The notes under the pieces: generated by a model
Database searches by the model: none
What the model was told of the DNA's origin: nothing
What the model saw: the letters and a program-made list of their open reading frames with translations, nothing else
Made by a program: the position numbers and the translations under genes
DNA from: Nocardia vinacea NBRC 16497
Lineage (GTDB): Bacteria; Actinomycetota; Actinomycetes; Mycobacteriales; Mycobacteriaceae
Direction of reading: 5' to 3'
NCBI RefSeq assembly: GCF_000308835.1
Contig: NZ_BAGN01000428.1
Coordinates: 1-64,000, forward strand
DNA length: 64,000 nucleotides
Shown here: positions 37,440 to 47,227 of the stretch, piece by piece
Numbering within the stretch: the stretch's first letter is position 1
Layout of the letters: the number at the start of each line of letters is the position of its first letter

Positions 37440-38311
37440 CCTACCAATTCCGCGGCAAAGTGATCTTGGTGACCGGCGGCGCCGGTGGTATAGGCAGCGC
37501 CCTATGTCACCGATTCGCCACCCAGGGGGCGGTGTGCCTCGTTGTCGACATCGACCAGGCCCGCGCCGAGCGGATCGCGAACGGACTACCGGGCGGCGGG
37601 CACAGCGGGATCGGCTGTGACCTTCTGGACCAGACGGCGGTGGAGCGGCTGTTCGACGAGGTATCGGACGCCCACGGCAGACTGGACGTACTCGTCAATA
37701 ACGTGGGCATGACCAGTGCCGAACGGTTCGACGTGCGAAGTGTCGCGAGTATCCGGCAGGAGATCGAGCTGAACCTGCTCTCCCCGCTGATCACAACGAG
37801 GATCGCGATTCCGCTGCTGCGCGCCGCACCCGACCCCCGCGTGGTGACTACCGTCTCGCTGGCCGGCATCTTCCCGCAAGGGGAAACTCCTATTTACAGC
37901 GCCTCCAAATTCGGCTTGCGCGGTGCAATGCTCTCGATCGCTCTCGACCTGCGGGACAAAGGGATCACAGCCGGATCGGTACTGCCGTCTGCGACCGACA
38001 CTCGCATGTTGCGCGAAGAAGCCGTCGACGGCGGCAACGTCCTGCAGTTCCAGGACCCGCCCCAGCAACCCTCCGACGTCGTGGCGGCAGTGCAGCGGCT
38101 GCTGGACCGCCCCGTGCTCGAGGTCTACCCCAAGTCGAGCGAGTCCTACCTGGTGCGCCTGGCCATGCTCGAACCAAACCTGCTACCACGGCTCATCCCA
38201 CTGTTTCGCAAGAAAGGCGCGCGCGGAATGGCCCGCTACCTGGACGAACTGCGCCGCCGCGGGCTGGCCCGCCAGACCGACGGACGCTGGGAACTCGTGG
38301 AGGAAGCATGA
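37436..38311 (+). CDS. Short-chain dehydrogenase/reductase
   Basis: The 291-residue SDR has cofactor motif TGGAGGIGSALCHRF, Asp-type NAD+ determinant VVDIDQ, NNVG, and YSASKFGLRG. The C-terminal tail of about 40 residues (LIPLFRKKGARGMARYLDEL) is longer than in classical SDRs. It overlaps both neighbours by four bases (ATGA), so the three enzymes are translated together. Confidence 0.9.
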   Translation: MTYQFRGKVILVTGGAGGIGSALCHRFATQGAVCLVVDIDQARAERIANGLPGGGHSGIGCDLLDQTAVERLFDEVSDAHGRLDVLVNNVGMTSAERFDVRSVASIRQEIELNLLSPLITTRIAIPLLRAAPDPRVVTTVSLAGIFPQGETPIYSASKFGLRGAMLSIALDLRDKGITAGSVLPSATDTRMLREEAVDGGNVLQFQDPPQQPSDVVAAVQRLLDRPVLEVYPKSSESYLVRLAMLEPNLLPRLIPLFRKKGARGMARYLDELRRRGLARQTDGRWELVEEA

Positions 38312-39735
38312 CCCCGGCACAAACAGCCGATCCCACCGGGATGCATGTTGTCAACCCGGCCACCGGGCAAGTCATGGCCACCGTTCCCATATTCGACGCC
38401 GTACAGGTCGCTGCGGCAACCACGCATGCCCGAGACGTATTCGACTCGGGGGTCTGGTCCTGGCGTCCGCCAAGGGAAAGAGCCGCGGTCCTGCTGCGAC
38501 TGGCGGAACTCATGGAACGCGATGCCGAGTTGTTGGCACGGCTGGACAGCGAGGACGCCGGCAAGCCGATCACCGAGTGCCTCGTGGGCGATGTCCCCGG
38601 CGCGATCGAGTCGACCCGGTTCTTCGCCGAAGCAACCGATAAGCTGTTCGGCCGCATCGCTCCAACAGGACCGGAGCATCTCGGACTGGTCACCCGGGAG
38701 CCGATGGGCGTAGTCGCGGCAATCCTGCCGTGGAACTATCCGCTGGCCATGGCGGCCTGGAAGATCGGACCGGCCCTGGCCGCGGGTAACAGCCTGCTGC
38801 TCAAGCCCGCCGAAGCAACCCCCCGCTCCGCGCTCCACCTGGCCCGGCTGGCGACCGAAGCCGGAATCCCCGACGGAGTGCTCACCGTTCTCACTGGCCC
38901 CGGGCCGGTCACCGGTACCGCCCTGGCCCGAGACCCCCTGGTCGGCGCGCTCTCGTTCACCGGCTCCACCGCGACGGGACGGCGCATCCTCACCGAAGCC
39001 GCCGACACCAACTTCAAGCGGGTATCCCTGGAGATGGGTGGCAAGAGTCCCCAGGTGCTGATGGCCGATGCGCTCGACTTCGGTGACGAACTCATCGAGA
39101 ACATGATCGAGGCGGCCTTCCTGACGATGGGCCAGAACTGCACCGCTGGCTCGCGGATCCTGGTCCACCGGGACATCGCCGAGGAGGTGCTGGCACGGTT
39201 CGTCACAGCGGCCGGGGAACTCACGATCGGCGATCCCGCGGACCCCACGACCCGCATCGGACCGCTTATCAACCGAGCCGCCCGCGACCGGGTCGCGGCA
39301 GCGGTGGACGCAGCTCGATCCGCCGGAGCCGACGTCCACGCACAAGAGCTGCCCGACGGTCTGCACCCACACGGCGCCTACTACCCACCGACTGTCCTGA
39401 CCCAGGTTCCGGACGGCAGCGCGGTTCTCACCGACGAATTATTCGGACCAGTGGTCACCCTGCAGACCTTCAACTCCGAAGCCCAAGCGATCCACTTGGC
39501 CAACTCCACCGCGTACGGCTTGGCGGCCTCTGTCTGGACTCGTGACCTCGACATCGCTTTGCGCCTGGCGCGGAGCATCGAAGCTGGCATGGTTTCCGTC
39601 AATGCCTACAGCGAGGGCGACATCACGGCGCCCTTCGGTGGCTGGAAGCAATCCGGATTCGGGGGCGTGGAGAAGTCCACGACGGCTTTCGATCAATGGA
39701 CCAGGGAAAAGACGGTCTGGATCCGCACTCGCTGA
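38308..39735 (+). CDS. NAD-dependent aldehyde dehydrogenase
   Basis: The 475-residue protein has catalytic Glu in LEMGGKSPQ (about residue 241) and Cys in GQNCTAGSR (about residue 276), plus FTGSTATGRRI and the C-terminal GGWKQSGFGGVEKSTTAF block. It oxidises an aldehyde, probably the product of the FMO/SDR steps. ATG 38308 overlaps the SDR stop. A near-identical tail survives as a remnant at 27378-27625. Confidence 0.93.
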   Translation: MTPAQTADPTGMHVVNPATGQVMATVPIFDAVQVAAATTHARDVFDSGVWSWRPPRERAAVLLRLAELMERDAELLARLDSEDAGKPITECLVGDVPGAIESTRFFAEATDKLFGRIAPTGPEHLGLVTREPMGVVAAILPWNYPLAMAAWKIGPALAAGNSLLLKPAEATPRSALHLARLATEAGIPDGVLTVLTGPGPVTGTALARDPLVGALSFTGSTATGRRILTEAADTNFKRVSLEMGGKSPQVLMADALDFGDELIENMIEAAFLTMGQNCTAGSRILVHRDIAEEVLARFVTAAGELTIGDPADPTTRIGPLINRAARDRVAAAVDAARSAGADVHAQELPDGLHPHGAYYPPTVLTQVPDGSAVLTDELFGPVVTLQTFNSEAQAIHLANSTAYGLAASVWTRDLDIALRLARSIEAGMVSVNAYSEGDITAPFGGWKQSGFGGVEKSTTAFDQWTREKTVWIRTR

Positions 39736-39767
39736 ATCACGCACCGCGGCTTGGCTTTTCGGTCCGA

Positions 39768-40820
39768 TTATTGGATCTGCCTGCGCAATTCCAAGGGTGC
39801 CATGCCGTACCACCGCCGCACCGCCCGCCGTAGCGCCCGCTCGTCGGAGAACCCAGCCTGGTGGGCGATTTCGCGCAGCGTGCGCTCCGGTCGGCGCAGC
39901 AGCAACTCCACCCGTTCCCGCCGGACCCCGTCCACCAACTGTTCGTAGGTCGTACCACACTCGGCCAGCCGCCGGCGCAACGTGCGCTCGCTGGCAGAGT
40001 TACGGCGAGCCTGCTCGGCGAACGAGGGGACAGTCGGCAAGGACTGGGCGATCGATACCTCCAGCAGCTCCAGCAATTCCTGGCGGTCGCGGCGGGCAGC
40101 CATTTCAGCGTCCAAAAGCTCTAGCGTCGATGCAAAGGTGACCGGGTCATGGCCCGGCAGGACCATGCGAGCCCAAGCCCGACCGAACACGAAGCGGTTG
40201 TGTGCCGCTCCGAACTCCACCGGACAGCCGAACAACCGGCTGAATGGCTCTGTCTCGCGCGGGGTCGGGAAGGTGAAGCCAACGCGCCGCGGACTGAACT
40301 GTGGGCCCACCGTTAGTCGCGCGAGAGCGACAGCGCTGGCGAATGCCTCCTCGATCAGGAAGACCGCCACAGCGGGGTACAGGGCCGGATCGGGCAATTC
40401 CACGCGCACCACGAACCCATCGGACTCCCAGGACGCCGACCACATAAGCATCGCACCCGACAGATTCTGATACTTCACGCCGACCGAGATTGCGTGCTCC
40501 AACGTATCGCAGGCCATCATGGCGAAGCCGAGCAATCCCCATGAAGTCGGACCCTGCACCGAACCCACCCGCAGACCCAGATGTTCATCCCCAGTCAGCG
40601 CCAAGGCCCGCTGAATCACCGCCGCGCCCTGCCGGTAGGAGACCCGCCAGGCGGGCGAGCGCAGCACGGATTCGTCCAGGCCCACGTTCGCGAACAGCGG
40701 GCGCAGATCGACCCCGTCCTCAATGGCGGTAACGGCGAGGTATCGCAGGATGGTCGGCGGCACCGTGGCCGAGGTGCTGCGGTTGGTACCCGAGAATTCC
40801 GGTGCCGGGATATCGGACAT
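39768..40820 (-). CDS. AraC-family regulator (arabinose_bd type) beside the FMO operon
   Basis: The 350-residue protein has the same domain plan as the one at 34148-35323. The ligand domain contains GPTSWGLLGFAMMACDTLEH, and the C-terminal AraC domain contains RRRLAECGTTYEQL and IAHQAGFSDERALRRAVRRW. It is convergent with the FMO-SDR-ALDH operon (32-bp gap) and a likely regulator of it. Two related AraC proteins bracket this operon. Confidence 0.88.
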   Translation of the reverse strand: MSDIPAPEFSGTNRSTSATVPPTILRYLAVTAIEDGVDLRPLFANVGLDESVLRSPAWRVSYRQGAAVIQRALALTGDEHLGLRVGSVQGPTSWGLLGFAMMACDTLEHAISVGVKYQNLSGAMLMWSASWESDGFVVRVELPDPALYPAVAVFLIEEAFASAVALARLTVGPQFSPRRVGFTFPTPRETEPFSRLFGCPVEFGAAHNRFVFGRAWARMVLPGHDPVTFASTLELLDAEMAARRDRQELLELLEVSIAQSLPTVPSFAEQARRNSASERTLRRRLAECGTTYEQLVDGVRRERVELLLRRPERTLREIAHQAGFSDERALRRAVRRWYGMAPLELRRQIQ

Positions 40821-41490
40821 CGCATCGCCTCCACACTGTCATATGCGATTCAGGAACCCGGAAAGGAACCGATCTCCTGTTCGCCTGTACTGCTCGTTGA
40901 ACCCCATCGAACCTCAAATGCTTCGCATTCTCCGGCGACGGTACACCGACCTGCAGGGCCTTCCACGTGATACTTAACAGCATTGGCGGCCGACGAGCCC
41001 TTGAAATAATTCTTTGACGAAAGGGGCGGGCGACCCGTAGGCAACCGAGTGATCGTTTCAGGGATCTAAATGCTGGGACGACCACACCCACGCGTATTCA
41101 GGTAACAGTGAGGCGGCACCGCCGCCACTCCAGCTTCGACTGGCTCACGCTGGCATCGGTTTCCTTACATCTCGCAACCGAGCGAATACCAAGCGGGGGC
41201 AGCCCACTCGTAAAGCGGCGAGCCGAGCTCGAATCGGCAGCCGCGCCGGATTCCATATCTTCGGGTGGCCACGACTTCTGATCCGCCGCAGGGGCAAAGG
41301 AGACACAGAGAGGGGCAGTTCCGCCAACATGGCGTCCTCGGTGCACCCGCCGGTGTTCCGCGTCACTAGCGTCGTGGGCGGTCCGATGGCGCCCGATGAC
41401 GAAAATCGCCAACAGTCGGCTGATCATCATTCTGCTGGGCCGGGGCACCGCGGATAACCCACATGTTTTTTGGGCGCAGAAAGGACCGTC
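40821..41490. other. Intergenic region without a supported gene
   Basis: About 670 bp between the AraC regulator start and the YhgE gene. Short frames are present on both strands, but none has a clear start, codon bias or family match. AAAGGA just before 41491 is the ribosome binding site of the next gene. Confidence 0.5.
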
Positions 41491-43464
41491 ATGGCGCGCA
41501 ATTCACTCGCAACTCGAGTCGGAAGTTGGCTCAAAGCATTCCCCAAATCCGGCCCCGCCCGCGTGCTGTTAATTCTGGGGCTCGTATTGCCGACGCTGAT
41601 TTCCGCCATTTACATGTGGGTGATGTGGGATCCAGAGGTATACCTGCGACAGGTTCCCGTCGCGGTCGCAAGCGACGATCTCGGTGCCGTAGTCGACGGT
41701 AAACCTGAGAACATCGGCGCGGGGATCCTGGACAGTCTCGTATCGGGCAACGATCTGCAGTTCCACCGCGTCAGCAGCGCCGAGGCACTGGACGGACTGC
41801 GCGAATCCCGGTACGCGTTTTCCGTCATCATTCCCAGCGACTTCACACGCGACATCTCGACCATTACAGACCCCGAGCCGGTCCACGCGCGAATCATGGT
41901 GTGGTACAACGACTTCAACGGAACGCTGGGGCCCTCGGTTGCCAACGGTGTGGTAGCGGACGCCGAACGGCAGATCACCGCGTCGATCGGACGTGAATAT
42001 GCCGGACAACTTCTCGTCGGTATCAACCGCCTTGGGGCGGGGCTCAGTGACGCGTCGCAGGGAGTATCCCAAGCAGCATCTGGCAGCAATCAGCTCGCCG
42101 ACGGCTCCGCTCAGCTGGCGACCGGACTGGACCAGGCTTTCGTCGGCGCGACAACTCTGGTCGATGGCACAGGCCAGCTCAGAGCCGGAACTGCGCAGCT
42201 GGCGACCGGGGCGACTCAGCTGGTCGGTGGCACAGACCAACTGGGCTCCGGCGCCGTCCAGATACAGGACGGGGTGGACCAGATCGTCACGCCGGTACTC
42301 GCCGTCCTCGATCCCCTGGATCAGCTCACGACAGAATTGGCGCCGGTACTCGATCAGCTGGCGAACAGCTCCGATCCGTCGCTGACCGCCGCTGCTACCC
42401 AGCTTCGGGCACTCATCAACCAGGTCCGCCGAGCTGACCCCAGCAGCATCACCGCCCAGCTTGCCCAGTTGCACAACGGAACACGCGAACTCGCACGACA
42501 ACTGACCGATCCCCACGCCGACTACCGCGCAGGAGTCCTCGCACTGGCCAACGGAGCGACTCAACTACGCGACGGGTCGACCGCGATCGACCACGGCATG
42601 AATGAACTCGCCACCGGGATCCGGCAGCTTTCCGTCGGCGGGCACCAACTGCAAAGCGGGGCTGCACAACTGAACGACGGCATGCGACAACTGGACGTCG
42701 GGTTGCGGGATGGGTCGGCCGCCGCGCCACACGTCGTAGATAGGAATGCCTCCGCCATGATGTTCAGCGAGCCATTCACGATCGACGTTCGGAATCAGGA
42801 GCCCAGTGAACTGGTTGTCGGTGGCGACCGCAGCCGCAAGATCATCGCCGGCGGCGCGGGTCCGGTGATCGTGATCCTCGCAACGTTTCTCGCTGCGATC
42901 GTCGTGTGGATGTTGCTGAAACCGCTGCGCAGCAGCACGATCGGTGGCTCGATCCGGCATCGCGCGTTGCACACAGTACGCGGCAGGACACTTCAAGGAG
43001 TTGTCGCCGGGATCGTTACCGCCGCTGCTGCGGCAGGTTATGGAAAATCGGTCGGCTGGGAGCCACAGAATTGGCCTTCGATGATCGCCGTCGTGATTCT
43101 GGTCGGCATCACAGCCGCTGTCACTACTCATATGTTCGTGGTGTTGCTGGGGCGCCTCGCAGGGAGCATCACTGCCTTCGGCTTCTATATGTTCCAGATC
43201 TTCGCCTTCGGTGGCGTTTTCCCGCCGGGGACGACGCCATCGGCATTCGAACCTTTCGAGAACATCAGCCCGATGACCTTTGCCCGGCGAGCAATCATTC
43301 GCTGCGACATCGCTCTCTACGACCGGATGTTCTGGGTCTCGATCGGCATGCTGATCGCCATGATCGTCTTCGCCGCTGTCGTGACGGTTTCGGCGCAGTA
43401 CTTGCGCCTGCGTGCGCAAGCCGAGGAGCAGCCCGATCATGCGGGAGATCTTGCGCATGTCTGA
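41491..43464 (+). CDS. YhgE/Pip-type membrane protein
   Basis: A 657-residue membrane protein of the phage-infection-protein/ABC-2-like family. One transmembrane helix lies near residues 25-45. A long extracytoplasmic domain (about 50-440) contains repeated heptad-like units of the form QLxxGxxQLxxG (for example QLADGSAQLATGLDQ, ATQLVGGTDQLGSG, QLRDGSTAIDHGMNELATG). Several membrane helices fill residues 450-640. Homologues serve as phage receptors or export components. I chose ATG 41491 for its AAAGGA site. The TetR gene follows 17 bp after the stop and may repress it. Confidence 0.88.
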   Translation: MARNSLATRVGSWLKAFPKSGPARVLLILGLVLPTLISAIYMWVMWDPEVYLRQVPVAVASDDLGAVVDGKPENIGAGILDSLVSGNDLQFHRVSSAEALDGLRESRYAFSVIIPSDFTRDISTITDPEPVHARIMVWYNDFNGTLGPSVANGVVADAERQITASIGREYAGQLLVGINRLGAGLSDASQGVSQAASGSNQLADGSAQLATGLDQAFVGATTLVDGTGQLRAGTAQLATGATQLVGGTDQLGSGAVQIQDGVDQIVTPVLAVLDPLDQLTTELAPVLDQLANSSDPSLTAAATQLRALINQVRRADPSSITAQLAQLHNGTRELARQLTDPHADYRAGVLALANGATQLRDGSTAIDHGMNELATGIRQLSVGGHQLQSGAAQLNDGMRQLDVGLRDGSAAAPHVVDRNASAMMFSEPFTIDVRNQEPSELVVGGDRSRKIIAGGAGPVIVILATFLAAIVVWMLLKPLRSSTIGGSIRHRALHTVRGRTLQGVVAGIVTAAAAAGYGKSVGWEPQNWPSMIAVVILVGITAAVTTHMFVVLLGRLAGSITAFGFYMFQIFAFGGVFPPGTTPSAFEPFENISPMTFARRAIIRCDIALYDRMFWVSIGMLIAMIVFAAVVTVSAQYLRLRAQAEEQPDHAGDLAHV

Positions 43465-43481
43465 ATCTGCGAGCCAGCTCG

Positions 43482-44030
43482 GTGCCGTCGTTGCGTAGCG
43501 GCCTCACCGTTCGACAGAACGATCGACGATCGGCGATGGTCGCGGCCGGAATCGAAATAGTCGCGGCGCGAGGTCCTGCGGCTTCGGTGCGCGATATCGC
43601 GAAAGCGGTCGGCGTACCGACATCCCTGGTCCACTATTACTTCGATTCGAAGGAGAATCTGCTGCGAGAAATATATGGCTCGGCTGCGAAAATTCTCTCG
43701 CAGGTTGATCTCGAGGTAAGCCCGGGTGCCGCGATCCATACCGCCTCATCGGCGTTGGCGGACCAGCTGGTTGAGCATCATGGCCGTCACCTCAGTCCAT
43801 GGCGGACATACATAGGCCTCACGCTGTGGGCAATTCGAAGTGAGGTAGACCTCGGACAACGGGAGGCGATCCTTGAACGTCACGAGCCGGTGACGAGGGC
43901 AATGGAGGCAGTCGTACTACGCGCGGCGGAGGGGGAACTGACCGACATGATGGCTCGCGTGATCCTTGCACACGCGGACGGTCGGTCGCTTCGACAAGAT
44001 GTCTTCGACAGGTGGGATACGCCTCGTTGA
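43482..44030 (+). CDS. TetR-family regulator
   Basis: The 182-residue protein has the N-terminal TetR helix-turn-helix (AGIEIVAARGPAASVRDIAK, then AVGVPTSLVHYYFDSKENLL) and a helical C-terminal ligand domain. The start is uncertain: GTG 43482 or TTG 43491, both without a strong ribosome binding site. It lies 17 bp after the YhgE gene in the same direction, which suggests an autoregulated pair. Confidence 0.85.
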   Translation: MPSLRSGLTVRQNDRRSAMVAAGIEIVAARGPAASVRDIAKAVGVPTSLVHYYFDSKENLLREIYGSAAKILSQVDLEVSPGAAIHTASSALADQLVEHHGRHLSPWRTYIGLTLWAIRSEVDLGQREAILERHEPVTRAMEAVVLRAAEGELTDMMARVILAHADGRSLRQDVFDRWDTPR

Positions 44031-44099
44031 TCGGGAAGGCAGCACCGGAAACGCACGCCCTGACCCGCCGCCACTGATGACTTCCATGACTCGGATCGA

Positions 44100-44287
44100 G
44101 CACCACTCCCGTCCATCCGGTCAGCGCGGTCGAAGCGACCCTCGCAGGTATCCGCGACGTCACCGGCAACCTGTTCGGCCGTGCCCCGCACATGATCAGA
44201 TGGGTCGCCGATGCGCGAGAATGCCTCGGCGGCGGCCTGGTCGTTTTGCACGTCCATAACATCGGACCCGAATTCGCCACACAATAA
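44100..44287 (+). pseudogene. Unrecognised coding-like remnant
   Basis: One frame reads STTPVHPVSAVEATLAGIRD, then VTGNLFGRAPHMIRWVADAR and GGGLVVLHVHNIGPEFATQ before a TAA. It has protein-like composition and GC-rich third positions, but a stop (TGA) precedes it and no start codon is available. Probably the tail of a lost gene; family not recognised. Confidence 0.3.
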
Positions 44288-44443
44288 CGGAAACCTCGAG
44301 GCACGATACATAGTCCGCGACGTCCGCGCAGAAGTAGAGTCAAATCGCAATGCTACCAACCAATTACATGAAGTGAGCCAGACAGGGAGAGATATTTGAC
44401 CTCGGTTTGCTCCTGCCCTATCGTGATCAGGGTCAATTGTCGA

Positions 44444-44466
44444 CGCTCTTCGAATTCCGAAGAGCG
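44444..44466. repeat. Hairpin CGCTCTTCG-aattc-CGAAGAGCG
   Basis: Nine-base perfect arms around a five-base loop. It lies in an AT-rich island (about 44.33-44.61 kb) about 80 bp before the long palindrome. It is flanked by TTGTC and GACA, extending the symmetry imperfectly. Possible operator or terminator; no T-run. Confidence 0.6.
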
Positions 44467-44547
44467 CTGACAGTCAATAATTCTCAAACACGCCGATGTG
44501 TCATGTGCGAACCGAAGTGCGTTTATAAGTCCCCTCTCGCGCATTAC

Positions 44548-44591
44548 TCGAGCACGTATTTGCATCAAATTTGATGCAAATACGTGCTCGA
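44548..44591. repeat. 44-bp perfect palindrome
   Basis: Two 22-base arms with no spacer, centred between 44569 and 44570 on CATCAAA|TTTGATG. The arms run outward through TGCAAATACGTGCTCGA. Perfect spacerless palindromes of this length are unusual in bacterial chromosomes. It lies in an AT-rich island between the TetR gene and IS debris. Candidates are a regulator-binding site, the junction of an inverted duplication, or a mobile-element end. Confidence 0.9.
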
Positions 44592-44822
44592 TCACCTCCT
44601 CGCGCACGTTCGCCCTCGCTCAGGCAGTCATACCTGGCCGAGATCAGACAGCAAAGCCGCTCGCAGCACACAGTTCCGTCACCGTCGACACCTCTGCGTG
44701 CGCGAGCGGGAGTCCGCTCGCCCCCTCTCTAACGTGGGGCAGCAGCACGACTGAGACGGACGCATGCACGAGCAATTCCGCGCGCACGTCGTCGGGAACT
44801 GCACACAGGCGAGCCACACGAA

Positions 44823-44942
44823 ATGGCATTGGTGGGGCTCGTTTGCGTCAGCACGAGCAAGCAGGAGACAAGGCGCCAGCACGCCGACCTCTATCCGAGG
44901 ATGCCGCTGGTGTCGAGCGGGGCGGCCATGGATCCTGTCTCG
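44823..44942 (+). pseudogene. N-terminal fragment of a serine recombinase/resolvase
   Basis: ATG 44823 opens MALVGLVCVSTSKQETRRQH, then ADLYPRMP, like the catalytic start of resolvases (normally Y-x-R-V-S-T-x-x-Q). The catalytic Ser is present, but Arg of YxRVS is Cys. The frame ends after 39 codons. Remnant of a transposon or phage recombinase. The rest of 44592-45189 holds no supported gene. Confidence 0.6.
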
Positions 44943-45189
44943 TGACGGTGTGGTTGCGGCATTCGCAATACGTTGATGAGGCGACTTTCACTCCGAGCTC
45001 GGTGAGCCCGGCGCAGAGAGACTCGACGCCCCGCCGCAGGCCGCCGCTCTCGCGGCGGCCCTGGTGTTCGGTGATGAACCCGATTATCAGCGCTGTCGCC
45101 GGTCTATCTCGACGATGCTCCTATGTCAAGCCGCCTGCAACACAACCGGTTTCGTGAGCTCGATGGCGACTGAGCGGCGGCTCGCTCGT

Positions 45190-46205
45190 CGGTGATCAAA
45201 GCGCGGTAGACGACATCGGACAGCCGCTGGCACAGCAGGCGCATAGCCTCGACGCGGTCTTGCCGCGAGCGGTGAGCTTGTCGACGTAGTCATTGCCGGG
45301 GCCGAGGCCACGGGCTTGGGTAAGCGCGATCATGTGCAGGGCACAGTTGATCCAGCGGTTCCCGCCGCGGTTGAGCCGGACCTTGCCCGGCGTGCTGCCC
45401 GACCAAACCGGGATCGGCGCGGTCCCTGTAAATCGCGCATAGGCGTCTTTATTCCGGAACCGTTGTGCCCCAGCGGTTTCGCCGATGATCACTGCCGCCG
45501 AAAGCACCCCGCATCCGGGACGGCGAGCAGGCCTGGTGCCAGCAGCCGGACCCGGTCACGCAGCTGCCGTTCCAGATCGTTGATCTGACGGGTCAGCTCG
45601 CGGCAGCGGCCAGTCATCTCTCGCGTGAGCTGGGCGACCAACCCGTTGAAGCTGGTGAGGCGTTCGGCGAGGTCGTCAATGACGCAGTAGCGGCGCAGCC
45701 CACGAGCCGGAATCTCGAGACCGGGGTCGAGTTCGTGAAGGTGCCAGCGCAGCCGGTTGATCAGCTCCGTCCGCTCGGTGACCAGGACATGCCGGTAGTC
45801 CGACAGCAGTTTCACCTCCCGTGCTGAACCGTCCAGGCGGGCGATCGGGAGGTCCGGCTCGCGCAGCGCCGCGTGCGCGACGGCGAGGGCGTCGATCGGG
45901 TCGGACTTGCCCTGCTCCCGGCCACCACGACGAGCAGCGGCCATCAAGTGCGTCGGCACCCGAACAACTTCGAATCCTGCTGCGAGAAGGTCGCGTTCGA
46001 GCCTGCGTGTCACATGGCGGCAGTCCTCCAGGGCGAACTTCGCCTCCGGCCACTGCGCGGCCCACTCGACCGCCTTCAAATGGTCTTCGCTGGTCGTCCC
46101 GACCGTCTTCTCCGCGAGTCAGCGACCGACCGCGTCAGCGGCCACCAAAGTATGGCTCCGCTTATGGGCGTCCACACCAACAACGACCTGGCTCAAAGGG
46201 TTTCA
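45190..46205 (-). mobile_element. Broken IS110-family transposase
   Basis: Reading leftward, VVVGVDAHKRSHTLVAADA, a TGA stop, then LAEKTVGTTSEDHLKAVEWA, KSDPIDALAVAHAALREPDL and SDYRHVLVTERTELINRLRW form the N-terminal RuvC-like DEDD domain. After a frameshift near 45500 the C-terminal domain follows: VLSAAVIIGETAGAQRFRNK, DAYARFTGTAPIPVWSG and NRGGNRWINCALHMIALTQ. At least one stop and one frameshift make it inactive. Confidence 0.85.
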
Positions 46206-46397
46206 TCCTCTCCACGAGCTCGGAATCTGGCGAGCCGAGTGAGGACGGGCACGCGTCAATCGGGCATCGAGCGCGCTCCTATCAGGCCACGAACCCCACC
46301 GGCCGGAACCCGGCGGGGCCGCACATCGTGACAAGCCACCAGCATCAAACAGCCGGGGCAGCGAAAAACGAGCGAACCCCGCCAGGCTTGATCATCC

Positions 46398-46693
46398 TTA
46401 CATTGACGCGAAGAAAGCCGCTTTCAGAATTGCGTTGGCGCGCTTGAGTTCTGCGTTCTCACGCCGCAGTCGCTTCAGTTCCTCGGACTCCTCGGTCGGG
46501 ACACCCGGACGCGCACCGGTGTCGACCTCACTTTGGCGCACCCACATCCGCACCGTCTCCGGGTGGCCAATTCCCAACAACTCGGCTACTGTCCGCATCG
46601 CCGCCCACTCCGACCATGCTGATTACGGATCTCCACAAACATCCGCACGGCCCGCTCACGCAGTTCGGCCGGGTACTTCCTCCTCGACACGAC
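46398..46693 (-). mobile_element. Broken IS3-family orfA
   Basis: SRRKYPAELRERAVRMFVEI, then after a frameshift near 46600 AMRTVAELLGIGHPETVRMW, VRQSEVDTGARPGVPTEESE and a leucine-zipper-like LKRLRRENAELKRANAILKA. The C-terminus is shortened and orfB is absent. The fragment at 24105-24147 derives from the same type of IS. Confidence 0.8.
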
Positions 46694-46912
46694 TCCATCC
46701 CTAAGTTCTGTAGCTGTCCGGGGTGAGTGCTCCGGATGCCCAGGGCGGTGGGGTGTGGCTGACGACTCCGCGCAGGTGTTGTGGCTCTGAAGGAATGGCC
46801 GCCCCGCCGCACTGGACGCTCCGGCCACTCATTGAGATCCGATGCGAATCGTCGCTGTTTAGGGACCTGATGGCGGGGTTGTCCGTGGGCCTAGGGTTGC
46901 GACGACAGGAGT

Positions 46913-47163
46913 GTGGGAGTGGCACTGCGCCAACGGGTCTGGATCGGCATCGATGTCGGCAAGGCCAGCCATCATGTTTGCGTGGTCGACGACCGCGGCA
47001 AGCCATGCTGGGCGGGCAAGATCGGCAACGATCAGCGCTCTATCGAATCGGTGATCGACCGGGCCCGCGAGACGGCGATCGAACTGCGATGGGCGATCGA
47101 CCTCACCAGTCCTCTTGCTGCACTGCTGATCACGACACTGCTGGCCGCCAGTGAACAGGTTGA
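46913..47163 (+). mobile_element. IS110-family transposase, cut off by the IS3 element
   Basis: VWIGIDVGKASHHVCVVDDR, then WAIDLTSPLAALLITTLLAA, ending ASEQV at the IS3 left end. These are the first 80 or so residues of an IS110 transposase (DEDD domain). The remaining part is not found on the other side of the IS3 element, so a deletion followed or accompanied insertion. Confidence 0.82.
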
Positions 47164-47227
47164 TGTACCCCGGATTTTCCGGAGTCGGTTTGGTTGACTT
47201 CTGGGTCACGGCATCGTCGAAGGAGAT

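Noticed and set aside
38236..39372. Long minus-strand frame opposite the aldehyde dehydrogenase
   Set aside because: Shadow frame; no domain or start signal.
40850..41044. Minus-strand frame that faintly resembles a DUF397 protein
   Set aside because: It lacks the W-x-K-S-S and VRDSK motifs, the start would be TTG without a binding site, and the codon bias is weak.
44498..45157. Plus-strand frame of 219 residues across the long palindrome
   Set aside because: It joins the palindrome, unrelated sequence and out-of-frame resolvase debris; the composition is not protein-like.
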